From Candidatus Fermentibacterota bacterium (lineage in GTDB: Bacteria; Fermentibacterota; Fermentibacteria; Fermentibacterales; Fermentibacteraceae), in assembly GCA_012523605.1 (NCBI GenBank), contig JAAYTY010000228.1, forward strand, positions 1-24,191: 24,191 nucleotides of DNA, written 5' to 3'. Shown here piece by piece: positions 6,787 through 14,266 of this stretch (within the stretch, counting starts at the first letter, position 1; every line of letters starts with the position of its first letter). The notes below the pieces were generated by a model. That model was given only the letters and a program-made list of their open reading frames with translations, had not been told where the DNA came from and ran no database searches. Position numbers and translations under genes: made by a program.

Positions 6787-8204
6787 ACGCCTTGAATGCG
6801 CTCCGTATTCTTTCCGTCCTGATGCTGTCGGCGGCTTCGGCCTGCGGCGGGGGCGGTGCGCCCTCGGCGGCCGATCCCTCTCTGCAGAAGTTCGCCGTGT
6901 CTCTTCAGGGCGAGGACATCGGATACATGGAGATCCGGGTGGAACCCCTAGGGGAGGATTCCCTCCTGCTGACCGAGGAGACCATGTGGGACCTCGTTCT
7001 CATGGGGAACCGCAGGCGGGTCGTGATGACCATGGAGGCCAGAACGGACAGCACCCTCGATCTCGGCAGCCTCGATTTCAGCCTGTCCGACGGCCAGGCG
7101 ACGATCAGCTCCAGAACCGTGAGGAGCGGGAACACGCTCACCACCGTGCTGAGCTCCGCCGGCAGGGAGATGACCAGTACGGCGGAGTTCGAGGGCGGAT
7201 ATCTTCCCGCGGTCGTAGATCTCGCCTGTGCGGGGATGGCCTGGACCGAGGGACAGGAAATGGTCTTCCCCTCCTTCGATCCGGCTTCCGGCACGATGGA
7301 CAGGGCCGAGGTGAAATGCCTGGAGCTGGCCGATGCCGTCCTGCTGGGCGACACGGTCCCGGCCGCGCGCCTCGAGATCAGGCAGCTCGGCACGACCACC
7401 GAGGTGTGGGTCTTCGACGGCCAGATCCTGAGCGAGGAGGATCCGGGCCTGGGGATGCTGATGACGAGAGTCCCCCCGGGCCAGGGGGGGGACGTTTACA
7501 GCAGCAGGGACCTCTACCAGGTCTTCGCGGTCTCCTCGACGCCGGTCTCCGACCCGAGAGCGCCCGGGACGAGGGTCTTCAGCCTGGAGGGCGACATCGA
7601 CTGGTCACGGTTCCGGCTTTCCTATCCGCCGGTCCAGACTGCATCGGGAACCGTAGTCACGGTCACGGCCGAACTCCCCGACACGGTGGCGCCCTTCCCC
7701 GTCCCGGCAGAGGACTGGATGCAGCCCTGGCTGGAGGACGATCCGATGATACAGTCGTCCGACCCGGCCATAAAGGCTCTCGCGGACAGTCTCACTGCCG
7801 GCGCTTCGGACGCATGGGAGGCGGCCTGCAAGATCGCGGGGTTCGTGGACGCCTATGTCGAGAACACGCCTACGGTTTCGCTCCCGTCGTCGGTAGAAGT
7901 CCTGGAGAGCGCGCGGGGCGACTGCAACGAGCACACGGTGCTGTTCACCGCTCTCGCGAGGGCGGCGGGCATACCGGCCAGACCGTGTGCAGGAATAGTC
8001 TATCTCAGCGGCTCGTTCGGCTACCATGCATGGCCTCTGGTCTGGGTGGGAGAGTGGGTGCCCATGGATCCCACCTTCGGGCAGATGGTCGCCGACCCCA
8101 CCCACGTGATCCTGGCCGAAGGCAGCCTGGAATCGCAGTACGTTATCACTTCGGTGATGGGAAGGCTTCACGTGACGGAGCTCGAAGCGGAGGCGGATGA
8201 CTGA
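6774..8204 (+). CDS. Transglutaminase-like (TGc) predicted lipoprotein
   Basis: The 476-aa product begins with a hydrophobic signal and a loose lipobox (LSAASAC, Cys24), then a Gly-rich linker, so it is probably anchored in the periplasm or outer membrane. Residues ~37-330 are a beta-rich region of no family I can name, possibly two related beta domains. The C-terminal ~150 residues are a transglutaminase/protease-like core: EVLESARGDCNEHT with Cys384, FGYHAW with His418 and VPMDPTFG with Asp432, a complete Cys-His-Asp triad. Such proteins may crosslink, cleave or act on peptide or peptidoglycan amides; the substrate is unknown. The ATG at 6774 has AAGGAG nine bases upstream; an ATG at 6783 would give a tidier signal peptide. 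It overlaps wecB by 13 nt and ribD by 8 nt, so it is co-transcribed with genes to which it has no obvious link. Confidence 0.85.
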   Translation: MQEMNALNALRILSVLMLSAASACGGGGAPSAADPSLQKFAVSLQGEDIGYMEIRVEPLGEDSLLLTEETMWDLVLMGNRRRVVMTMEARTDSTLDLGSLDFSLSDGQATISSRTVRSGNTLTTVLSSAGREMTSTAEFEGGYLPAVVDLACAGMAWTEGQEMVFPSFDPASGTMDRAEVKCLELADAVLLGDTVPAARLEIRQLGTTTEVWVFDGQILSEEDPGLGMLMTRVPPGQGGDVYSSRDLYQVFAVSSTPVSDPRAPGTRVFSLEGDIDWSRFRLSYPPVQTASGTVVTVTAELPDTVAPFPVPAEDWMQPWLEDDPMIQSSDPAIKALADSLTAGASDAWEAACKIAGFVDAYVENTPTVSLPSSVEVLESARGDCNEHTVLFTALARAAGIPARPCAGIVYLSGSFGYHAWPLVWVGEWVPMDPTFGQMVADPTHVILAEGSLESQYVITSVMGRLHVTELEAEADD

Positions 8205-9267
8205 GCGGGAGGCGATGGAGAGGGCCCTGGAGCTCGCCCGGCTGGGGCGGGGGCGGGTCTTCCCCAATCCGATGGTCGGAGCAGTGGTGCTCGCCGGCGG
8301 CGAGCCGGTCGGGGAGGGCTTCCACGCCTGCTGCGGCGAGGCTCATGCGGAAACCGCGGCGCTGGAGAGGGCCGGCGGTTCCGCGCGCGGCTCCACCGTT
8401 GTCGTCAGCCTCGAGCCCTGCTGCCACGCCAGCCGGACCGGCCCCTGCTGCGAAGCCCTCGCGAAGGCCGGCGTCAGGCGCGTGGTGTGCGCCATGGAGG
8501 ATCCGGATCCCCGAGTCTCCGGGCGGGGGATAGCCTGGCTCAGGGAGCACGGCATCGAGGTGGAGACCGGGTTGATGGAGGCGGAGGCGCACGAGCTGAA
8601 CAGGGCGTACATCCATCACAGAACCACCGGACGAAGCCTGGTGACTATCAAGATGGCGATGAGTTCGGATGGAATGGTGGCCGCCGCGGACGGGTCGAGC
8701 CGATGGATCACGGGGCCCGAATCCCGGGCCAGGGTACAGGAGGCTCGCGCGGCCTGCGACGCCGTCCTGGTGGGGGCGGGGACGGTCAGGCGCGACGACC
8801 CTTCCTTTGCGCAGGCCCGCACGGTGATAGTGGTGAGCGCCTGCGGCCTTCTCGATCCGCGGCTGGCGCTCTTCCGCAGGGGGAGGGCTCTGGTCGTCGC
8901 CGTCCCGGAGGGGCTCGGCCCAGTGAAGGACGGGCTGGAGGAGGCCGGCGCAGAGGTGTGGGAGACGCCCCCCGCCGGGAAGGGCCTGGCCCTGGAGGAG
9001 CTCCTGCGGCGGGCCGCCGACAGGGGTCTGGGAGACATCGTCTGCGAGGGCGGTCCGACTCTGGCCGGAGAGCTCGTCTCCTCGGGTCTGGCGGACAGGT
9101 TCGTCTTCTACTATGCACCGATGCTCCTGGGGGCGGAGGGCCTGCCGGCCTTCCGGGGGCTGGGCGCCGGCGACATATCCCGGGCTCTGGAGCTGGAGAT
9201 CTCCTCTTCGGGAGTCACCGGAAGGGACAGGTTCGTGGAGGGCAGGTTTGTTCACGGGGCTCGTTGA
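8197..9267 (+). CDS. ribD: Bifunctional riboflavin deaminase/reductase RibD
   Basis: Carries out the second and third riboflavin steps: deamination of the GTP-derived pyrimidine, then NADPH reduction of its ribose side chain. The 356-aa product has both usual domains. The N-terminal zinc deaminase (1-~145) shows PNPMVGAVV (23-31), HAE (50-52, with Glu52 the proton shuttle) and EPCCHASRTGPC with zinc ligands Cys75 and Cys84. The C-terminal DHFR-like reductase (~148-356) shows IKMAMSSDG, SRWITG, AVLVGAGTVRRDDP and VCEGGPTLAGEL. The residues before HAE are FHACCGE where family members commonly have a basic residue, a minor oddity. The start at 8197 follows GGAGG and overlaps the previous gene by 8 nt. 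First of the rib genes, with ribE overlapping by 20 nt. Confidence 0.96.
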   Translation: MTEREAMERALELARLGRGRVFPNPMVGAVVLAGGEPVGEGFHACCGEAHAETAALERAGGSARGSTVVVSLEPCCHASRTGPCCEALAKAGVRRVVCAMEDPDPRVSGRGIAWLREHGIEVETGLMEAEAHELNRAYIHHRTTGRSLVTIKMAMSSDGMVAAADGSSRWITGPESRARVQEARAACDAVLVGAGTVRRDDPSFAQARTVIVVSACGLLDPRLALFRRGRALVVAVPEGLGPVKDGLEEAGAEVWETPPAGKGLALEELLRRAADRGLGDIVCEGGPTLAGELVSSGLADRFVFYYAPMLLGAEGLPAFRGLGAGDISRALELEISSSGVTGRDRFVEGRFVHGAR

Positions 9268-9853
9268 GACGATGGGCAGGGTCGAGAGACCCGGAGCCAG
9301 GCTGGAGGTGTCGTGCCCCGGCATCCCCCTCTCCCCGGGGGAGAGCCTCGCCGTGGACGGCGCATGCCTGACGGTCGTGTCTCTGAGGGGCGGGACCGCC
9401 GTTTTCGATCTTTCGGGAGAGACCCTGGAAAGAACCATCGCCGGCGCGTATTCCGCGGGTGCCGCGGTCAATCTGGAGAGGCCTCTCGCCGCCGGCGGGA
9501 GGCTCCACGGCCACTTCGTCACCGGACACGTGGACTGCAGGGGCGAGGTGGAATCCGCCGGAATGCGCGGAGGCTCTTTCGTGGCCAGGATAGCCTTCCC
9601 CGCCGGCATGTCCCGGCTGGTGGTGGAGAAGGGGTCGGTCGCCGTGAGCGGGATAAGCCTGACGGTCTCTTCCGCCGGAGTCGGCTGGCTGGAGACGGTG
9701 CTGGTCCCCGCCACTCTCGAGAAGACCACCGCACGGTTCTGGACCGCGGGAGAAGCGGTCAATCTCGAGTTCGACATTCTGGGGAAGTACGTCCTCAGGC
9801 GTGAGGATCTGGCCGCGCGCGAGGCGCGCATCAGGGAGTATCTTGACAGATAA
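9248..9853 (+). CDS. ribE: Riboflavin synthase, alpha-chain type
   Basis: Dismutates two molecules of 6,7-dimethyl-8-ribityllumazine to riboflavin and the pyrimidine precursor; the enzyme is a trimer. The 201-aa product has the two tandem lumazine-binding barrels: FTGLVETMG (2-10) and GESLAVDGACLTVV (31-44) in the first, then GHFVTGHVDCRGEV (88-101) and KGSVAVSGISLTVS (128-141) in the second. The start is a TTG at 9248, chosen because MFTGLVE is the family's near-universal beginning and GGAGGG sits five bases upstream. A longer frame from 9113 only reads through ribD out of frame. The gene starts 20 nt inside ribD, and ribBA starts 11 nt inside it. In Bacillus this trimer sits inside the lumazine synthase capsid; the partner RibH is encoded 1.2 kb downstream. 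Confidence 0.95.
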   Translation: MFTGLVETMGRVERPGARLEVSCPGIPLSPGESLAVDGACLTVVSLRGGTAVFDLSGETLERTIAGAYSAGAAVNLERPLAAGGRLHGHFVTGHVDCRGEVESAGMRGGSFVARIAFPAGMSRLVVEKGSVAVSGISLTVSSAGVGWLETVLVPATLEKTTARFWTAGEAVNLEFDILGKYVLRREDLAAREARIREYLDR

Positions 9854-11072
9854 AGGGATTGTGCGAGCGGAGGACGCCATAGCGGCCTTCGGTCGTGGCG
9901 AGATGCTGGTCGTCGTGGACGACGAGAACCGCGAAAACGAGGGAGACCTCGTCATCGCCGCCGAGAAGTGCGACGCCGCGGCGGTGAACTTCATGGCCCG
10001 GGAGGCGAGGGGGCTGATCTGTCTCGCCATGACCAGGCAGGATCTCGACAGGCTGGAGATATCGGAGATGGTGCGGCACAACACCGCCCTCCACGATACT
10101 GCGTTCATGGTCAGCATAGATGCCGCCGACGGTGTGACCACCGGTATCAGCGCCGCCGACAGGGCGCGGACCATCGCGGTGGCCCTCGACCCGAGCTCCA
10201 GGCCTTCGGATCTCGCGAGGCCCGGGCATGTTTTCCCCCTGTGCGCCAGGGAGGGAGGCGTCCTGCGGCGCACCGGGCACACCGAGGCGGCGGTGGACCT
10301 TGCACGGCTGTCGGGCATGAAGCCCGCCGGAGTCCTCTGCGAGATAATGTGCGAGGACGGCACGATGGCCCGTCTGCCGGAGCTGATGGAGTTCGCCGGG
10401 AAGCATGGACTGCTCCTCACCACGGTGGAGGAGCTGGTCCGCTACAGGCGCCGCACCGAGAAGCTGGTGAGGCTCGCCGCGGAATCCTCCATCCCCACAG
10501 ATTACGGGCTGTTCAGGCTGTGCATCTACGAGAACACGATAGACCGCGAGCTGCACGTGGCGCTCGTGAAGGGCGAGGTGTCGGGCGTGGCGGACGTTCT
10601 CGTCCGTGTCCATTCCCAGTGCCTGACCGGGGATGTGTTCGGCTCGAGGAGATGCGACTGCGGGCCCCAGCTCCGCAAGGCCATGGAGACGATCGAGAAG
10701 GAGGGCAGGGGAGTACTGCTGTACATGTCGCAGGAAGGCCGGGGAATCGGCATCGTGGACAAGATACGGGCCTACACCCTGCAGGATCACGGCCTCGACA
10801 CCGTTGAAGCGAACCGCGCGCTCGGCTACCCGGCCGACCTCAGGGACTACGGAATCGGAGCGCAGATTCTCTCCGACCTGGGGCTGACTACGATCCGGCT
10901 CCTGACCAACAACCCCAGGAAGATCGTCGGGCTGAACGGCTACGGCCTGGAGGTAACCGGAAGGGTGAGGCTGGAGGTGGCGCCCGGCGCCGAGAACGAG
11001 AAATACCTGAGGACGAAGAAGGAGAAGCTCGGACACATGCTGGAGGGAGTGGGCGATGGCATGGATTCATGA
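9843..11072 (+). CDS. ribBA: Bifunctional DHBP synthase / GTP cyclohydrolase II
   Basis: Supplies both riboflavin precursors: the RibB half makes 3,4-dihydroxy-2-butanone 4-phosphate from ribulose 5-phosphate, and the RibA half opens GTP. The 409-aa product has a RibB domain (1-~205) with VVVDDENRENEGDL (23-36), GVTTGISAADR, RPGHVFPL and GHTEAAVDLA with metal ligand His146. The RibA domain (~210-409) has VHSQCLTGDVFGSRRCDCG with zinc ligands Cys260, Cys271 and Cys273, then MSQEGRGIG, DYGIGAQIL and LLTNNPRKI. The TTG at 9843 is chosen for AGGGAG four bases upstream; a GTG at 9861 with AAAGGG would shorten it by six residues and is nearly as good. Overlaps ribE by 11 nt and ribH by 17 nt. Fused RibBA is common in bacteria. 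Confidence 0.95.
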   Translation: MTDKGIVRAEDAIAAFGRGEMLVVVDDENRENEGDLVIAAEKCDAAAVNFMAREARGLICLAMTRQDLDRLEISEMVRHNTALHDTAFMVSIDAADGVTTGISAADRARTIAVALDPSSRPSDLARPGHVFPLCAREGGVLRRTGHTEAAVDLARLSGMKPAGVLCEIMCEDGTMARLPELMEFAGKHGLLLTTVEELVRYRRRTEKLVRLAAESSIPTDYGLFRLCIYENTIDRELHVALVKGEVSGVADVLVRVHSQCLTGDVFGSRRCDCGPQLRKAMETIEKEGRGVLLYMSQEGRGIGIVDKIRAYTLQDHGLDTVEANRALGYPADLRDYGIGAQILSDLGLTTIRLLTNNPRKIVGLNGYGLEVTGRVRLEVAPGAENEKYLRTKKEKLGHMLEGVGDGMDS

Positions 11073-11577
11073 GGGCGATCTGAACGGCGAGGGCCTCCGC
11101 GTGGCGATAGTGCTCGGCAGGTTCAACAGCTTCATTACGGAGCGCCTGCTCGAGGGTGCGATGGACTGCCTCGAGCGCCATGGAGTGGACACGGACGACA
11201 TCGACGTCTTCCGGGTTCCCGGCGCCTGGGAGATAGCGCCGGTGGCGCGCAAGCTCTCGCTCGCAGACGAGCACGACGCGATCATCTGTCTGGGCGCCGT
11301 GATAAGGGGAGACACGCCGCACTTCGAGTACGTCGCGGCCGAGAGCGCGAAGGGCGTAGCGGCCGTGGCCATGAGTTCCGACGTGCCGGTGGTCTACGGC
11401 ATCGTCACCGCCGACACCGTTGACCAGGCCATAGACAGGGCGGGCGCCAAGTCCGGCAACAGGGGCTTCGATGCCGCCATGACGGCCCTCGAGCTCGCCG
11501 CTCTCTACGGGTATATAGAGGAGGGCGACGGAGACGAGGAAGAGGAGGAGGACGGCGGCGCCGCCGAGCAGAAGTAG
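11056..11577 (+). CDS. ribH: 6,7-dimethyl-8-ribityllumazine synthase with acidic C-terminal tail
   Basis: Condenses DHBP with the pyrimidine intermediate to form lumazine, the penultimate riboflavin step. The core matches RibH: VAIVLGRFNSFITERLLEGA (16-35), VFRVPGAWEIA (51-61), CLGAVIRGDTPHFEYV with catalytic His89, PVVYGIVTADTVDQAIDRAG (111-130) and GFDAAMTALE. Family members usually end soon after the last helix at ~155 residues; this one has 173. In residues 155-166, ten of twelve are Asp or Glu, followed by GGAAEQK. The tail is in frame and the stop TAG overlaps the nusB GTG, so it is not an annotation artefact. GGAGG at 11042-11046 supports the ATG at 11056. Many homologues form 60-subunit capsids, on whose surface such a tail could lie; that is inference. 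Confidence 0.95.
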   Translation: MAWIHEGDLNGEGLRVAIVLGRFNSFITERLLEGAMDCLERHGVDTDDIDVFRVPGAWEIAPVARKLSLADEHDAIICLGAVIRGDTPHFEYVAAESAKGVAAVAMSSDVPVVYGIVTADTVDQAIDRAGAKSGNRGFDAAMTALELAALYGYIEEGDGDEEEEEDGGAAEQK

Positions 11578-11987
11578 TGGGAGTCCGCAACAGGGCCCGC
11601 AAGTTCCTGCTCCAGGCCAGATACGCCGCGATGATGAACGGCGATCCTCTGGACAATAACCTGGAGACACTGGGCCTCTCCGCCAGGTTCGCGCCTCCGG
11701 AGAGGCTCTGGATCGCGGGCATCGCCCGGGCCGTCACGGAGAACATCGAACGGATAGACGGCCTCATCGAGGGATGCCTGGAGAACTGGAGACTCGAGAG
11801 ACTCAATCCCCTCAGCCGTCTCCTGATCGAGCAGGCGCTCGCCGAGGTTCTCTACACAGGCACTGACGCGCCCGTCGCCATCGACGAGGCCGTGGAACTC
11901 GCCAGGGAGTTCGAGGGGGACGAGGCCGCCGGATTCGTCAATGCGGTGCTCGACAGGGCGATCGCCTCCGCCGGGCGCCCCTCCTGA
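11577..11987 (+). CDS. nusB: Transcription antitermination factor NusB
   Basis: Binds boxA RNA together with NusE (ribosomal protein S10) and helps keep RNA polymerase processive on rRNA operons. The 136-aa product is all-helical and shows RNRARKFLLQARYAAMM at the N terminus, NWRLERLNPLSRLLIEQALAEVLY in the middle, then VAIDEAVELAREFEGDEAAGFVNAVLD, the usual C-terminal signature. The GTG at 11577 overlaps the ribH stop by one base (TAGTG), with no strong ribosome-binding site, suggesting translation by coupling. ribH-nusB adjacency is widespread in bacteria and supports both calls. Confidence 0.95.
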   Translation: MGVRNRARKFLLQARYAAMMNGDPLDNNLETLGLSARFAPPERLWIAGIARAVTENIERIDGLIEGCLENWRLERLNPLSRLLIEQALAEVLYTGTDAPVAIDEAVELAREFEGDEAAGFVNAVLDRAIASAGRPS

Positions 11988-11994
11988 TCCGCGA

Positions 11995-12705
11995 GTGCTG
12001 ATCCGGGTCCTTTCAGACATACACGCCAACCTCCCCGCGCTGGAGGCGGTGCTCGCCGACCCCGCGGGCGGACAGTGCGAATCGACCGTCTGCCTCGGAG
12101 ACATCGTCGGTTACGGAGCCTGGCCCGCGGAGTGCATGGATGCCGTACTGCCGCTGTGCGACGCATGCGTACAGGGCAATCACGACGCCGGCGTCGCCGG
12201 CGTCGAACCTCTGGACAGGTTCAATCCAGCGGGCCGCGCCGCGGCCGAGTGGACGCGGTCGGTCCTTTCGCCCCGTAATGCCGGCGCTCTGGCCGCACTG
12301 CCCCTTGTGGCGCGATTCGAGGGGCTCCTGCTCTGCCACGCCTTCCCACCGGATCCATCCAGCTTCACCTACGTGCTCCACCCGGCCGTCGCCAGGGCCT
12401 GTCTGGAAGCATTCCCGGATGAGTCCATGGTAATCGGCCATACGCATCTGCCCGCTCTCTGGAACGGCAGAGGCAGAGCCTCGGCCGGGCCTTCGGGAGA
12501 TCTTCCTCTGCCGTGCGTTCTGAATGCCGGGAGCGTAGGCCAGCCGAGGGACGGGGATCCGAGGGCTGCATGGCTCCTGATAGACACCGAAGCCCGCACC
12601 TGGAGACACCTCAGAACATCCTACGATATTGACAGGGCGGCCCGCGGGATCAGGTCGGCCGGCCTGCCCGAAGTCCTCTGGAGAAGGCTCTACGGGGGAT
12701 ACTGA
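11995..12705 (+). CDS. Calcineurin-like metallophosphoesterase (YfcE/MJ0936-like)
   Basis: The 236-aa product has the full two-metal phosphoesterase set: SDIHAN with Asp8 and His10, GDIVGYG with Asp36, GNHD with Asn62-His63, His115 in LLCHAFPPD, and GHTH with His149 and His151. NAGSVGQPRDGDPRAAW follows, typical of the small cytoplasmic subfamily that includes phosphodiesterases and diadenosine-polyphosphate-hydrolase-like proteins. The natural substrate cannot be inferred. The GTG at 11995 is chosen, seven bases after the nusB stop, because the product then begins at the first beta strand (MLIRVLSDIH); an in-frame ATG at 11941 would overlap nusB by 47 nt. It is the last gene of the plus-strand run and faces a convergent gene across 74 nt. 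It could serve as the missing riboflavin-pathway phosphatase, but those known are HAD-family enzymes, so this is speculative. Confidence 0.88.
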   Translation: MLIRVLSDIHANLPALEAVLADPAGGQCESTVCLGDIVGYGAWPAECMDAVLPLCDACVQGNHDAGVAGVEPLDRFNPAGRAAAEWTRSVLSPRNAGALAALPLVARFEGLLLCHAFPPDPSSFTYVLHPAVARACLEAFPDESMVIGHTHLPALWNGRGRASAGPSGDLPLPCVLNAGSVGQPRDGDPRAAWLLIDTEARTWRHLRTSYDIDRAARGIRSAGLPEVLWRRLYGGY

Positions 12706-12779
12706 CGAGAAGGGAGCGGCAGGCGCATCTGCCCCGGCCCGCGTGACTCCGCCGTTCGTGTCGTGCGGTACGGCGCCCT

Positions 12780-14081
12780 CTACCGAGCGCTCTCCCCGAT
12801 GAGTCCCGCGAGGAGCCCCGAGGCCAGCAGCGAGTCGGTCATCGCCCCGGCGACCACCCGTGCGGCATCCTCGGTCAGATGCACCTCGTCGGTGAAGGCC
12901 TGTCCCTCGAATCCGTCGAGAGCGTTTCCCAGGTAGAAGGTCCCGTCCATATCTCGCGCAAGGCCCCAGGCGGAGCGGAGAACGCCGGTCAGAACCGGAT
13001 CCCCTGCCGCGAGAAGGCGCGACTCCGCCTCTGTCCTCTCTCCGCCTGCGACCGCAAGGACCGGCTCCCAGAAAGCCGCGGTCTCGAAGCCGAAGCATCG
13101 TCCGAGTGAATCCAGGAGGGAGCAGTTGAATTCCCACACCTCGAGAGCCTCTGTGACGAGCCCGGATTCGGGCGCGACCCCCCGGGAGGATGCGTCGTCC
13201 GGGAGGAAGCGGGGCCTGGACGATGCCGGAGAGCCACCCGACACCAGCCGGTAGAGGGCGCTGGAACGGAGGAATGCGCCGGAGCCCTCCGAGCCTGCGC
13301 CGCCGGTTTCGCTTCGCTCAATCAGGGCGCGGATCTTCTCTACCCCGAAGGGCAGACCCGCACAGCCGTAGGACCTCATCGAGTTGATGTCGTTGAAGCC
13401 GCCGTACACGATCACGAGATCCGGCCTGTCGCCCGCCTGGAGCCGGAGGATCGTCTCGATGAGACACTGGGTCGAGACCCAGGACACCTGCCCCAGATTG
13501 ACCACCCTGACGGGACGGGCCGAGATGCTGCTAAGGTTCTGCTGGAGTAGCGCCGGAATCGTAGAGGAGTCGTCCAGCCCGAATCCCCAGACCGTCGATC
13601 CTCCGGTCACGAACACGGTGAAGGCGTCGGGATCATCGGAGGCGCCGGGCGTGAGGCGCAGTCCGTCCTCGCCGACGGTCATTCCGGGTTCCGACCCGGG
13701 AGCGCTGCGCCAGCCCACGTATGGCTGGTAGACGGCCGGAAGCTGGAGCGGTGCCGGGTGGTCGCCCGACAACCCGCCAGAACCGCGCACTTCTCCCGTG
13801 CCGGCCTTCTCAAGTCCGAGGGCGGCGAGCTCCAGCAACGCGAGGAGGACCGCGGCGTTTGCGAGAACCAGGGCCAGCCTTCTCCAGAATGCCGGGAACG
13901 CCCGGCCGAGAAGCGCCGCCGTGACGAGGAGCGCCCCGAGACAGCACATCACGGCCTGTCCCCTGCCGAAGCCGTGGCCGGAACTCGTGCCGATGGCGTC
14001 CCCGAAAAGGCCGAAGGCCAGCAGGAGGATGCCCGCGGCGCCGGTTGAAATCCTGAGCGCCGCCACCGCACGGTCGGACAT
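12780..14081 (-). CDS. Membrane-anchored SGNH/GDSL-family hydrolase or acyl esterase
   Basis: The 433-aa product has three N-terminal hydrophobic segments (about 9-30, 42-60 and 67-90) followed by a probably extracytoplasmic SGNH domain. Catalytic blocks are intact: TVFVTGGSTVWGFG with nucleophile Ser162, YGGFNDIN with Asn230, and FTDEVHLTEDAARVV with Asp398 and His401. Relatives remove or transfer acyl groups on glycans, or act on lipids; the substrate is unknown. The ATG at 14081 is chosen because AGGAG lies five bases upstream; the frame extends to 14099 without such a site. It is divergent from two further SGNH genes, sharing a 185-nt gap, and converges with the metallophosphoesterase. 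It is only distantly like those two: it lacks their DYSH signature. Confidence 0.85.
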   Translation of the reverse strand: MSDRAVAALRISTGAAGILLLAFGLFGDAIGTSSGHGFGRGQAVMCCLGALLVTAALLGRAFPAFWRRLALVLANAAVLLALLELAALGLEKAGTGEVRGSGGLSGDHPAPLQLPAVYQPYVGWRSAPGSEPGMTVGEDGLRLTPGASDDPDAFTVFVTGGSTVWGFGLDDSSTIPALLQQNLSSISARPVRVVNLGQVSWVSTQCLIETILRLQAGDRPDLVIVYGGFNDINSMRSYGCAGLPFGVEKIRALIERSETGGAGSEGSGAFLRSSALYRLVSGGSPASSRPRFLPDDASSRGVAPESGLVTEALEVWEFNCSLLDSLGRCFGFETAAFWEPVLAVAGGERTEAESRLLAAGDPVLTGVLRSAWGLARDMDGTFYLGNALDGFEGQAFTDEVHLTEDAARVVAGAMTDSLLASGLLAGLIGESAR

Positions 14082-14159
14082 GCCTGCTCCTGCGACCAAG
14101 ACGGCCCACCCTCGGAGACCCGGCCGCCACAGGACCGCGTCTGTTTGAAGATAGTGCCG

Positions 14160-14173
14160 GATAAAGTTTTATC
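14160..14173. repeat. Palindrome in the gap between divergent SGNH genes (possible operator)
   Basis: GATAAA and TTTATC form perfect 6-base arms around GT, four bases upstream of the -35 proposed for the plus-strand operon. It is AT-rich in an otherwise GC-rich gap and lies between divergent genes of related function, where a shared regulator could bind. Confidence 0.3.
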
Positions 14174-14177
14174 TCGA

Positions 14178-14206
14178 TTGCCCGGCTTCGTTCCGAATGT
14201 TATCTT
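14178..14206 (+). promoter_or_regulatory. Putative promoter of the SGNH / GT-C / radical SAM operon
   Basis: TTGCCC (14178-14183), a 17-nt spacer and TATCTT (14201-14206) preceded by TGT, about 60 nt before the TTG start at 14267. The -35 equals the one proposed before ptb, which gives slight mutual support. Confidence 0.4.
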
Positions 14207-14266
14207 CCTAAGTCGTTCCGTCAAGCCCGTTCACGGCCGCCGCGCGGCCTCCTGCGAGGAGCTGCA

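Noticed and set aside
8150..8250. FMN riboswitch before ribD
   Set aside because: This stretch is coding for the upstream gene and shows none of the conserved FMN aptamer segments.
12706..12779. Bidirectional terminator between the phosphoesterase and SGNH genes
   Set aside because: GGCAG-CTGCC and CGCCGT-ACGGCG pairings exist, but stems are short, loops long or competing, and no T tract follows.
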